Below are positions 1 to 5,735 of a stretch of 5,750 bases of DNA, one piece after another. The notes under the pieces were generated by a model, which ran no database searches, had not been told where the DNA came from, and saw only the letters and a list, made by a program, of their open reading frames with translations. The stretch comes from Candidatus Woesearchaeota archaeon (GTDB lineage: Archaea > Nanobdellota > Nanobdellia > Woesearchaeales > UBA11716): the NCBI GenBank assembly GCA_013329175.1, contig DUKR01000120.1:6767-12516 (forward strand), in the 5' to 3' direction. The stretch's first letter is position 1, and every line of letters starts with the position of its first letter. Both the position numbers and the translations under genes were made by a program.

Positions 1-86
1 CGTCCCCACCCCGCCTGCGCCATGAATGGATTGCTTCGTTCTACCGTTTTCTTTATTTTTTGGATGAAGCCTAGGGTTGCACAACA

Positions 87-94
87 TTTATATA
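87..94 (+). promoter_or_regulatory. TATA box, aminopeptidase promoter (archaeal type)
   Basis: The octamer TTTATATA fits the archaeal TATA-box consensus. Transcription in archaea starts about 25 bases downstream of the box, here near 115-120, which gives a short leader of some 11-16 bases before the ATG at 131. The upstream bases (GCACAACA) are only a loose match to a TFB recognition element. The box lies inside the longest possible reading frame, which opens with TTG at 77, so it argues against that longer start. Position and sequence are seen; promoter activity is inferred. Confidence 0.55.
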
Positions 95-120
95 GCATCG
101 TTAGGGGGCAACAAACTCCC

Positions 121-124
121 GAGG
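121..124 (+). promoter_or_regulatory. Ribosome binding site deciding the aminopeptidase start
   Basis: GAGG lies six bases before the ATG at 131, good Shine-Dalgarno spacing. Together with the TATA box at 87-94 it favours 131 over the upstream TTG at 77, before which AGGG is directly adjacent and too close to serve. Confidence 0.5.
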
Positions 125-130
125 CGCAAT

Positions 131-1195
131 ATGGATCCCAGAACAAAGAAGTTGGCAGAGGTGCTGGTCAACCATTCCATACTCATAAATAAAGATGACA
201 TCATCGAAGTCAGCTGCGGGCATGAAGCTAAAGACCTTGCCCTTGAAGTGACAAGGCTCATTCTCCAGAAAGGCGCCTACCCAAGGGTCAACTGCGGAAT
301 ACCTGGCATGTCCTATACCTATCTTAAGTACGCTACAGATGAGCAACTGGCAAAAAGGCCCGAGCTGCGCATATATGAAGCAAAAAAAATCAACGGCACC
401 ATCAGCATCGGCACCGAATACAACACCAAGGAACTCACAGGAATAGACCCAAAGAAGATTGCAATCCGAAGGAAAGCTACCCGCATCCTGACTGAGATTG
501 CCCTTAAGAAAGACAACTGGGTGATTTGCGAATACCCTACCAATGCTCTGGCCCAGGATGCAGAGATGAGCCTTCAGGAGTTTGAGGACTTTGCCTACAA
601 GGCATGCCTTATTGACTGGAAAAAGCAGAAAGCCATTCAGGGCAAGATCAAGAAAGTCCTTGACAAGGGAAAGGAAGCCCGCATAGTGGGCAGGAACACT
701 GACATCCGCTTTTTAATTGAGGGAAGAACAGCCATTCCCTGCTTTGGCGAGCGCAACATGCCTGACGGCGAAGTGTTCATAGCACCAGTTGAGACCACAA
801 CTGAAGGCCACATCAACTATGATTTCCCCTGCGTCTACATGGGAAAAGAGGTAGATGACGTGAAGCTTGAGTTTAAGCAAGGCAAAGTAATCAAGGCAAC
901 GGCAGCAAAGAACGAAAAATTCCTTCATGAAATGCTCAAAATGGACAAGGGAGCAAAGTACCTTGGCGAGTTTGGCATCGGCACCAATTTTGGCATCAAC
1001 AGGTTCATACGCAACATCCTCTTTGACGAGAAAATCGGCGGAACCATCCATCTTGCCCTAGGCATGGCCTACAAGAAAGGCGGCGGCAGAAATAATTCTA
1101 TTCTGCACTGGGACATGATAAAGGATTTGCGTAATGATGGCGCGGTCTACATTGATGGCAAACTCCTTGAGAAGAAGGGGAAGTTCTCCATCTGA
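131..1195 (+). CDS. M29-family metallo-aminopeptidase (thermophilic aminopeptidase, AmpS/AmpT-like)
   Basis: Probable cytoplasmic metal-dependent aminopeptidase that removes N-terminal residues from peptides; the family is peptidase M29, and the exact substrate cannot be read from sequence. Numbered from the ATG at 131 (354 aa), the C-terminal half has the family's metal ligands: Glu214 in NMPDGEVFIAP, Glu280 in GEFGIGTN, Glu300 in DEKIGG, His307 in GTIHLALG, and His326 and Asp328 in ILHWDM. The N-terminal half (about 1-200) is the usual alpha/beta domain beginning KLAEVLVNHS. No signal peptide or membrane segment is seen. The frame is open back to a TTG at 77 (372 aa), but the TATA box and GAGG site support 131, and the 18 extra residues look unlike the family's start. 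It is separated from the trp operon by 276 bases with a new promoter, so it is probably its own transcription unit. The family assignment is firm; the start is less so. Confidence 0.88.
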   Translation: MDPRTKKLAEVLVNHSILINKDDIIEVSCGHEAKDLALEVTRLILQKGAYPRVNCGIPGMSYTYLKYATDEQLAKRPELRIYEAKKINGTISIGTEYNTKELTGIDPKKIAIRRKATRILTEIALKKDNWVICEYPTNALAQDAEMSLQEFEDFAYKACLIDWKKQKAIQGKIKKVLDKGKEARIVGRNTDIRFLIEGRTAIPCFGERNMPDGEVFIAPVETTTEGHINYDFPCVYMGKEVDDVKLEFKQGKVIKATAAKNEKFLHEMLKMDKGAKYLGEFGIGTNFGINRFIRNILFDEKIGGTIHLALGMAYKKGGGRNNSILHWDMIKDLRNDGAVYIDGKLLEKKGKFSI

Positions 1196-1330
1196 AAACG
1201 CATATCCTCCATCCCACTGGATGCTGTTGATCATGCCCGAAAGTGATTGCCTTTGGCACAAGCCCTGAACTCTTTTCCATAGAGTAGGGGTACCCTCAGC
1301 GAAGTGCCCGAAAAGGCTAAAACTAGTAAA
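1196..1330 (+). other. Non-coding gap with several hairpins (3' region of aminopeptidase transcript)
   Basis: No credible gene is seen here. Direct reading finds CATCC/GGATG (1210-1223, loop of four), TGCC/GGCA (1248-1258, loop of three), and a larger hairpin at 1263-1289. The larger one pairs CCCT with AGGG and ACTCT with AGAGT, with a two-base bulge and a seven-base loop containing a T-run. AGGG (1286-1289) can instead pair with CCCT at 1293-1296 across a three-base loop, so the two structures exclude each other. The nine-mer TGCCCGAAA occurs twice (1234-1242 and 1305-1313). The likeliest role is the 3' untranslated end and termination region of the aminopeptidase mRNA. A small RNA is possible but unsupported. 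Confidence 0.35.
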
Positions 1331-1389
1331 TTTTAAAATATTAAAGCCTAAAAGTAAAAAATAGAGTGTTGGGAAAAAATAATAACCTT

Positions 1390-1397
1390 TTTATAAT
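1390..1397 (+). promoter_or_regulatory. TATA box of the trp operon promoter
   Basis: TTTATAAT, preceded by an A-rich stretch (GGGAAAAAATAATAACC, 1371-1387) that could serve as the TFB recognition element, matches an archaeal core promoter. The start of transcription would fall near 1417-1422, giving a G-rich leader of about 50 bases before the trpE ATG. That leader has a weak Shine-Dalgarno candidate (GTGAT, 1456-1460) and a three-codon open frame, ATG CAC CAG TGA, at 1448-1459. A 10-base palindrome, ATTTTAAAAT (1330-1339), lies about 50 bases upstream of the box and could be an operator. No TGTACA box, the site of the methanogen TrpY repressor, is present. Confidence 0.5.
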
Positions 1398-1471
1398 AGC
1401 CTATCTTAAAAAAACGCAATTGGGGGTGTAGGTTTGAGGGCATACTAATGCACCAGTGATAACCGTAGCAC

Positions 1472-3073
1472 ATGAATATTGACAATGAGCAGTTGAAACA
1501 GGCAAAAATCGGCTCTTTAGTCCCCATCTATAAGGTGCTTGATGCACCAGAGGATCCCATAGAGTATTTTGCAAAGCTCAGTGATTATGGCAGAAAAAAG
1601 CACTGTCTCCTTTTGGAATCAGCTGATATTGTTGAAAAATACGGGCAGTTTTCGATAGGCAGCGCAAGTCCCTGCCTGAGACTCTCAGGGAAAGGGAGCG
1701 AATTTGAGCTCAAAGCCCTCAACGCAATAGGAAAAAAGTTCCTTCTCCTTGTAAAAAAAGACCTCACGTTCTGCCAGAGGCTTCGCCATAATGGAGATAC
1801 CCTTACAGGAGCCCTTGAGCCTGTCAGGATGAACGTTTCAGAAGATGAGCGCCTGAAACTGAGGACCCACATGGATATTTTACGGGCCATAGCATTCAGG
1901 TTCAAGCCTACTGAAAAGCCGTTTACGGCATATGCTGGGCTCTTTGGCTGCTTTTCCTATGACTTCATCGACCAGTTTGAGGACCTGCCAAAGAACGAGA
2001 AAGATGCCGTTGGTGATCCTGATTATGAGTTCTACTTCTGCGACAACCTCTTCATGATTGACCACAAGACGAAGAAACTCCACATCGTAGCAAATGCCCT
2101 CATCACTGACAAAAAGACCGATGATGAGTACAGGCGCTGCAAGAATATCCTTAGGGACTATGAGAAGTCGCTCACGGCAAAGGCCCCATTGCCCAAGCGA
2201 TTCAAGCCAAAAAAACAGCAGATAGTTTCAGACACAACAAAAGAGCAGTATGAGCGCATGGTGGTGAGATTGAAGGAGAACATTGTCAACGGCGACATCT
2301 TCCAGGCAGTGCCTTCAAGGACCATCACCAGCGAATACAACGCTGAGCCCCTTGACATCTACTCAACCCTTCGCAGCCTTAACCCAAGCCCCTACATGTT
2401 CTTCATCAATACCCAGAAAGGGATTCTCCTTGGCTCATCCCCCGAAATGTTCCTCAAAGTCGAAGGTGATGGCCAAAAGACCGTGGAGATACGCCCCATT
2501 GCAGGCACAAAGCCAAGAGGCTTTTGCAATGGCGGGATTGACAAAGACCTTGATTCCCGCTATGAAGCAGAGCTTAAGATAGACAAAAAAGAGCTTGCTG
2601 AGCACACCATGCTTATTGACCTTGCCAGAAACGACATAGCCAGGATAGCAAAGCCAGGCACCCGCTATGTAGATGAGCCCTATGTCATTGAGAAATACTC
2701 CCATGTCCAGCACCTTGTCTCAAATGTGCGGGGGACGTTAAAAGACGGGCTAGACGCCCTGCATGCGTATCTTGCGTCCATGAACATGGGCACGTTGACT
2801 GGCGCTCCAAAGGTCAAGGCGATGGAGCTTCTCAGAAAGATTGAGAAGACAAAGCGGGGATTCTATGGCGGCTCTGTAGGCTATCTCACTCCGTCAGGAG
2901 ATTTTGATTCTGCAATCATCATTAGAGCCATGCGCCTTGTAGGGGGAAAGGCCAACGTCAGGGTCGGGGCAGGCGTTGTCTATGACTCAATCCCAGAATC
3001 AGAATACGAGGAGACCGAAAAGAAGGCAAGAGCCTGCTTAAAGGCCATAGAGGAGGCAGGAGGCTTACGATGA
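1472..3073 (+). CDS. trpE: Anthranilate synthase component I (large, chorismate-binding subunit)
   Basis: Cytoplasmic enzyme that converts chorismate plus ammonia, supplied by TrpG, to anthranilate and pyruvate, the first committed step of tryptophan synthesis. The 533 aa have the N-terminal domain (about 15-210) and the chorismate-binding domain (about 255-525). By comparison with Salmonella TrpE as I recall it, catalytic residues are kept: Glu374 (KKELAEH), His414 (HLVS), and Glu511 and Glu514 (SEYEET). PIAGTKPRG (342-350), LIDLARND (381-388) and TGAPKVKAM (443-451) are family signatures. The tryptophan feedback site looks intact: LLLES at 46-50 and NPSPYM at 304-309. The whole chain aligns by eye with the enteric TrpE type (ESAD, FEDLP, VPSR, MNMGTLTGAPKV) rather than the commoner short archaeal form. 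The ATG at 1472 is the first possible start, since an in-frame TAG lies at 1466-1468. The protein contains no tryptophan. Its stop overlaps the trpG start (ATGA). Confidence 0.97.
   Translation: MNIDNEQLKQAKIGSLVPIYKVLDAPEDPIEYFAKLSDYGRKKHCLLLESADIVEKYGQFSIGSASPCLRLSGKGSEFELKALNAIGKKFLLLVKKDLTFCQRLRHNGDTLTGALEPVRMNVSEDERLKLRTHMDILRAIAFRFKPTEKPFTAYAGLFGCFSYDFIDQFEDLPKNEKDAVGDPDYEFYFCDNLFMIDHKTKKLHIVANALITDKKTDDEYRRCKNILRDYEKSLTAKAPLPKRFKPKKQQIVSDTTKEQYERMVVRLKENIVNGDIFQAVPSRTITSEYNAEPLDIYSTLRSLNPSPYMFFINTQKGILLGSSPEMFLKVEGDGQKTVEIRPIAGTKPRGFCNGGIDKDLDSRYEAELKIDKKELAEHTMLIDLARNDIARIAKPGTRYVDEPYVIEKYSHVQHLVSNVRGTLKDGLDALHAYLASMNMGTLTGAPKVKAMELLRKIEKTKRGFYGGSVGYLTPSGDFDSAIIIRAMRLVGGKANVRVGAGVVYDSIPESEYEETEKKARACLKAIEEAGGLR
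3051..3064 (+). promoter_or_regulatory. Tandem Shine-Dalgarno sites for trpG
   Basis: AGGAGGC occurs twice back to back inside the end of trpE. The second copy (AGGAGG, 3058-3063) lies six bases before the trpG ATG at 3070, which is ideal spacing. This firmly supports translation from 3070 and therefore of the unusual N-terminal tail of TrpG. With the ATGA overlap it suggests coupled translation, with TrpG made at a level matched to TrpE. Confidence 0.7.
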
Positions 3074-3846
3074 GCACGAAAAAGATGGTCCCTGCAGTGA
3101 AGGCGAAGGCAGCAGCAGGAAAGGCGCCTCAAAAAAAGCCAGGCAAGGAAAAGAAGGGCCAGAAGAAAAAGGAAGCAAGCCAAAAGCCAAGGCCAGCCCA
3201 GGCTCCTGTTAAGGAAGAGGATGCCTTGCAGCAACCGTCAAAAGCACAGGAAGCAAGCGGAACAAAGGTGCTGTTTATTGACAACTTTGATTCCTTCACC
3301 TACAATCTGGTTGATGAGTTTGAGAAGCGAGGCTGCGAGGTTCTCGTCTACCGCAATAGCATTGATATGCAGCGTGCGGCAAGAATCATCGAGCGTTTTC
3401 AGCCTCACCTCATTGTCATCTCCCCTGGCCCCTCAGGCCCGCGGGACGCTGGCGTCTGCATTGACCTCATCAGGGCATACTACGACAAGATTCCCATGTT
3501 TGGTGTGTGTCTTGGCCACCAGTGCATGATTGAAGCCTTTGGCGGCATTGTTGACAAGGCTGGCGAGATATATCATGGCAAGCCATCACGGATAAAGCAC
3601 GACAACGAAGGGATTTTCAAAGGGCTTCCCAACCCTTTTCAGGCAGGAAGATATCATTCATTGACTGGGATTGACATCCCCTACTGTTTTGAAATCTCTG
3701 CCCGCTCTGAAGGCTCAGACCTTGTCATGGCAATCCGCCATAAGGAGCACAAGCTCTATGGCGTCCAGTTCCATCCTGAAAGCATTCTCACTCCCATCGG
3801 CCATGAAATCATTGAAAGCGTCCTTGCTCTGGTGAAGAGGAAATGA
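3070..3846 (+). CDS. trpG: Anthranilate synthase component II (glutamine amidotransferase) with long basic N-terminal tail
   Basis: Class I glutamine amidotransferase that hydrolyses glutamine and passes ammonia to TrpE. The catalytic domain (about 66-258) has the triad Cys147 (GVCLGHQ), His235 and Glu237 (FHPES). It also has the start motif FIDNFDSFTYNL (69-80), the oxyanion-loop region SPGPSGPRDAG (118-128) and GRYHSL (193-198). The family normally begins almost at the FIDNFDSF strand and is about 190 aa long. Here 65 extra residues precede it, with roughly 16 Lys, 12 Ala and 7 Pro, no hydrophobic core and probably no fold. A shorter product could start at GTG 3268, but no good ribosome site is seen there, whereas 3070 has a strong one. 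The same subunit can serve folate synthesis as PabA; the location between trpE and trpD points to TrpG. No tryptophan is present. Start and stop overlap both neighbours by four bases. Confidence 0.95.
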   Translation: MSTKKMVPAVKAKAAAGKAPQKKPGKEKKGQKKKEASQKPRPAQAPVKEEDALQQPSKAQEASGTKVLFIDNFDSFTYNLVDEFEKRGCEVLVYRNSIDMQRAARIIERFQPHLIVISPGPSGPRDAGVCIDLIRAYYDKIPMFGVCLGHQCMIEAFGGIVDKAGEIYHGKPSRIKHDNEGIFKGLPNPFQAGRYHSLTGIDIPYCFEISARSEGSDLVMAIRHKEHKLYGVQFHPESILTPIGHEIIESVLALVKRK

Positions 3847-4853
3847 TACAGGAAGCGATAGCGAAACTCCTCACCCGCTCTGATCTCACCTCACCTGAGG
3901 CAGAGGCTGTCATGGATGAGGTCATGTCAGGCGCTGCAACGCAGGCGCAGATCGGCGGTCTCCTCGTTGCCCTTCGGATGAAAGGCGAGAGCATTGATGA
4001 GATAGCTTCTTTTGCAAGAGTCATGCGAAAAAAAGCCATTACAATCCACCCTAATGGCGAGCTTCTTGACGTGGTAGGCACTGGCGGGGATGGCCTGCAC
4101 ACCTTCAACATCTCGACTGCCTCAGCTATTGTTGCAGCAGGGGCGGGAGTAAAGGTTGCAAAGCACGGCAACAGGTCAGTTTCAAGCACCTCAGGCGCAG
4201 CAGACGTTCTCACTAAGCTTGGTGTCAATATCGCCCTTGAGCCTGCGCAGGTTGAGGCATGCATAAATGAAATGGGGATAGGCTTTATGTTTGCTCCTGC
4301 ATTCCACAAGGCTATGAAGTACGCAATAGCACCTAGACGTGAGCTTGGCGTTCGCACAGTCTTCAACGTCCTTGGTCCGCTTACCAACCCAGCTGGTGCC
4401 CAGAGGCTTCTTGTCGGGGTATATGACCATGCAATGACTGAGCCCATCGCAACTGTCCTTGGAAAGCTTGGGCAAAAAGCTGCAATGGTCGTGCATGGGC
4501 AGGGGATGGACGAGATTACCATTACAGGCACCACTCAGATATCTGAATATCGCGACGGTCACGTCAGAACGTACGAGCTTGATCCTCAGGAGATAGGCAT
4601 AGCCTATGCTGACAGAAGCGTGCTCACCTGCAAGAGTCCAGAGGAGTCTGCAGCGCTCATCACCGCAATCCTTGAGGGAAAAGAGAAGGGCCCGCGAAGG
4701 GACATCATCCTCCTCAACGCGGCAGCAGCCCTTATGGTAGCAGGAAAAGCGCAAAGCTTTCGGGAAGGAGTAGCCATTGCAGCAGAGACTATTGATAGCG
4801 GCAAGGCAAAGAGGAAGCTGCAGGAGCTGGTTGACTGGACTACGACTAATTGA
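3843..4853 (+). CDS. trpD: Anthranilate phosphoribosyltransferase
   Basis: Transfers the phosphoribosyl group of PRPP to anthranilate, giving phosphoribosylanthranilate, the second step of the pathway. It is cytoplasmic and usually a homodimer with Mg2+. The 336 aa match the family's usual length. An N-terminal helical domain (about 1-70) precedes the nucleoside phosphorylase-type alpha/beta domain. Visible motifs are GTGGDG (79-84, PRPP phosphate loop) followed by TFNIST, KHGNRSVSS (107-115), the anthranilate-site segment RRELGVRT (165-172) with LGPLTNP (177-183), and the metal-binding DEIT (223-226). All key positions appear intact. The start overlaps the trpG stop in ATGA, and GGTGA (3831-3835) seven bases upstream is a good ribosome site. 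It is a free-standing enzyme, not the TrpG-TrpD fusion found in enteric bacteria. It contains a single tryptophan, near the C-terminus (Trp332). Confidence 0.97.
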   Translation: MIQEAIAKLLTRSDLTSPEAEAVMDEVMSGAATQAQIGGLLVALRMKGESIDEIASFARVMRKKAITIHPNGELLDVVGTGGDGLHTFNISTASAIVAAGAGVKVAKHGNRSVSSTSGAADVLTKLGVNIALEPAQVEACINEMGIGFMFAPAFHKAMKYAIAPRRELGVRTVFNVLGPLTNPAGAQRLLVGVYDHAMTEPIATVLGKLGQKAAMVVHGQGMDEITITGTTQISEYRDGHVRTYELDPQEIGIAYADRSVLTCKSPEESAALITAILEGKEKGPRRDIILLNAAAALMVAGKAQSFREGVAIAAETIDSGKAKRKLQELVDWTTTN

Positions 4854-4874
4854 ACGCTGCTGAGGCTTCATCCA

Positions 4875-4884
4875 AAAAATAAAG
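4875..4884 (+). promoter_or_regulatory. Possible internal TATA-like element before trpC
   Basis: AAAAATAAAG lies in the 51-base gap between trpD and trpC, centred about 25 bases before the trpC ATG at 4905. No Shine-Dalgarno site is visible before that ATG (CATCATTCTCCACC). Both facts would fit a leaderless trpC transcript from an internal archaeal promoter. The match is weak, and A-rich gaps give such matches by chance. Read-through from the trpE promoter remains equally possible. Confidence 0.25.
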
Positions 4885-4904
4885 AAAATGCATCATTCTC
4901 CACC

Positions 4905-5675
4905 ATGATTCTTGACAACATTCTGGAAAAGAAACTGGAGGAAATCCGAAAAAGAAAGGAGGATTCCCCGCTTGACAGCTTTCAGCATCAGCTTGGGAAG
5001 CCTGCACGCTCATTTCGCAAAGCTCTCTGCACAAAAGGAAAGACTGTCATCATTGCCGAACTCAAAAAAGCATCCCCCTCAGAGGGCATCATCAGAAAGG
5101 ATTTCAATCCGGTAGCTCTGGCAAAGGCCTATGAAAAAGCAGGGGCCAAAGCATTGTCAGTCCTCACTGACTGGCCATTCTTTCAGGGCTCACTTCACGA
5201 CCTTGAGAAGGTAAAAGAGGCAGTATCCCTTCCCCTCCTCCAAAAGGATTTTATCATTGACCCTTATCAGGTGTATGAGGCAAAGCGGCATGGAGCAGAT
5301 GCAATCCTTCTCATCGCAAGAATACTCCCCACAATAGATATACGCAGGTTTCTGGCAGTTGCAGCAGAGCTTGGCATGGATGCACTTGTGGAAGTCCATA
5401 ATGAGGAAGAACTGAAAAGGGCACTTGATGCTCATGCTGTCATCATTGGCATCAACAACCGTGACCTGGATACCCTGAAGATTGACCTTCGCACAACAGA
5501 GAGGCTGCTGAAAAAGATTCCGAACGGAACGCTGACGGTATGCGAAAGCGGCATTGTTACCAGAGAGGATTTTGCGAAGGTGAAGGGAAGGGTCAGCGCA
5601 GCCCTTATAGGGACAGCCTTTATGAAGTCATCTGACATTTTCAAGAAATTTCAGGAGCTGACAGGCAATGCATAG
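4905..5675 (+). CDS. trpC: Indole-3-glycerol phosphate synthase
   Basis: Closes the indole ring of carboxyphenylamino-deoxyribulose phosphate with loss of CO2 and water, giving indole-3-glycerol phosphate; cytoplasmic. The 256 aa are full length for a single-function (beta/alpha)8 barrel, with no TrpF domain attached. Catalytic residues, placed by comparison with the Sulfolobus enzyme, are Glu52 and Lys54 (AELKKASPSEG), Lys114 (QKDFIIDPYQ), Glu163 (LVEVH), Asn184 and Arg186 (GINNRDL), and Glu214 and Ser215 (ESGI). LTDWPFFQGS (87-96) is the substrate-loop motif and carries the protein's only tryptophan, at a position that is variable in the family. ALIGTAFM (233-240) is the phosphate-site end of the barrel. 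The ATG at 4905 gives the family's usual start (ILDNILEKKLEEI); an ATG at 4888 is out of frame. Unlike the earlier genes it does not overlap its neighbour and lacks a clear ribosome site. Confidence 0.97.
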   Translation: MILDNILEKKLEEIRKRKEDSPLDSFQHQLGKPARSFRKALCTKGKTVIIAELKKASPSEGIIRKDFNPVALAKAYEKAGAKALSVLTDWPFFQGSLHDLEKVKEAVSLPLLQKDFIIDPYQVYEAKRHGADAILLIARILPTIDIRRFLAVAAELGMDALVEVHNEEELKRALDAHAVIIGINNRDLDTLKIDLRTTERLLKKIPNGTLTVCESGIVTREDFAKVKGRVSAALIGTAFMKSSDIFKKFQELTGNA

Positions 5676-5704
5676 AATCAGGATAGCCCCTGAAGTGAAC
5701 CCTT

Positions 5705-5735
5705 GTTTATCTAATCTACAATAGTAGAATTGAAC
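5705..5735. CRISPR. Possible single CRISPR repeat at the window edge
   Basis: The segment starts GTTTA and ends TTGAAC, the usual edges of many archaeal CRISPR repeats. It has a central inverted repeat, TCTAC (5715-5719) and GTAGA (5724-5728), with the loop AATA. On the - strand the core reads TTCTACTATTGTAGAT (5714-5729). As I recall, this equals the 3' end of a widespread Cas12a (type V-A) repeat, except that the preceding bases are CAA rather than AAT. If so, a 36-base unit could run from 5714 to about 5749. Only one copy fits before the window ends, so periodicity and spacers cannot be seen, and no cas gene is in the window. The alternative is a chance hairpin or the terminator of the trp operon. 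Confidence 0.4.

Noticed and set aside
22..189. Open frame of 55 codons starting with ATG at 22
   Set aside because: It overlaps the promoter and start of the aminopeptidase in another frame, has no ribosome site and no recognisable sequence.
1233..1268. Short frame MPESDCLWHKP as a trp leader peptide
   Set aside because: It has only one Trp codon, no tandem TGG, and lies well upstream of the likely promoter. No tandem TGG occurs anywhere in the gap before trpE.
1288..1295. GGGTACCC palindrome as a restriction or regulator site
   Set aside because: An eight-base palindrome alone is weak evidence, and it is better explained as part of the alternative hairpin at 1286-1296.
1400..1471. TrpY-type TGTACA operator or T-box in the trpE leader
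   Set aside because: No TGTACA is present, and no T-box specifier or antiterminator sequence can be recognised; the leader is only about 50 bases long.
3809..4534. Long open frame of 241 codons on the - strand opposite trpD
   Set aside because: It is a shadow of a strongly conserved trpD gene, has no independent motifs, and its Ser/Pro/Thr-rich make-up is typical of antisense frames.
4191..4871. Open frame of 226 codons on the - strand opposite the 3' half of trpD
   Set aside because: It lies wholly over trpD except for a few bases, resembles no known family, and is rich in Cys and Leu as expected of a frame shadow.
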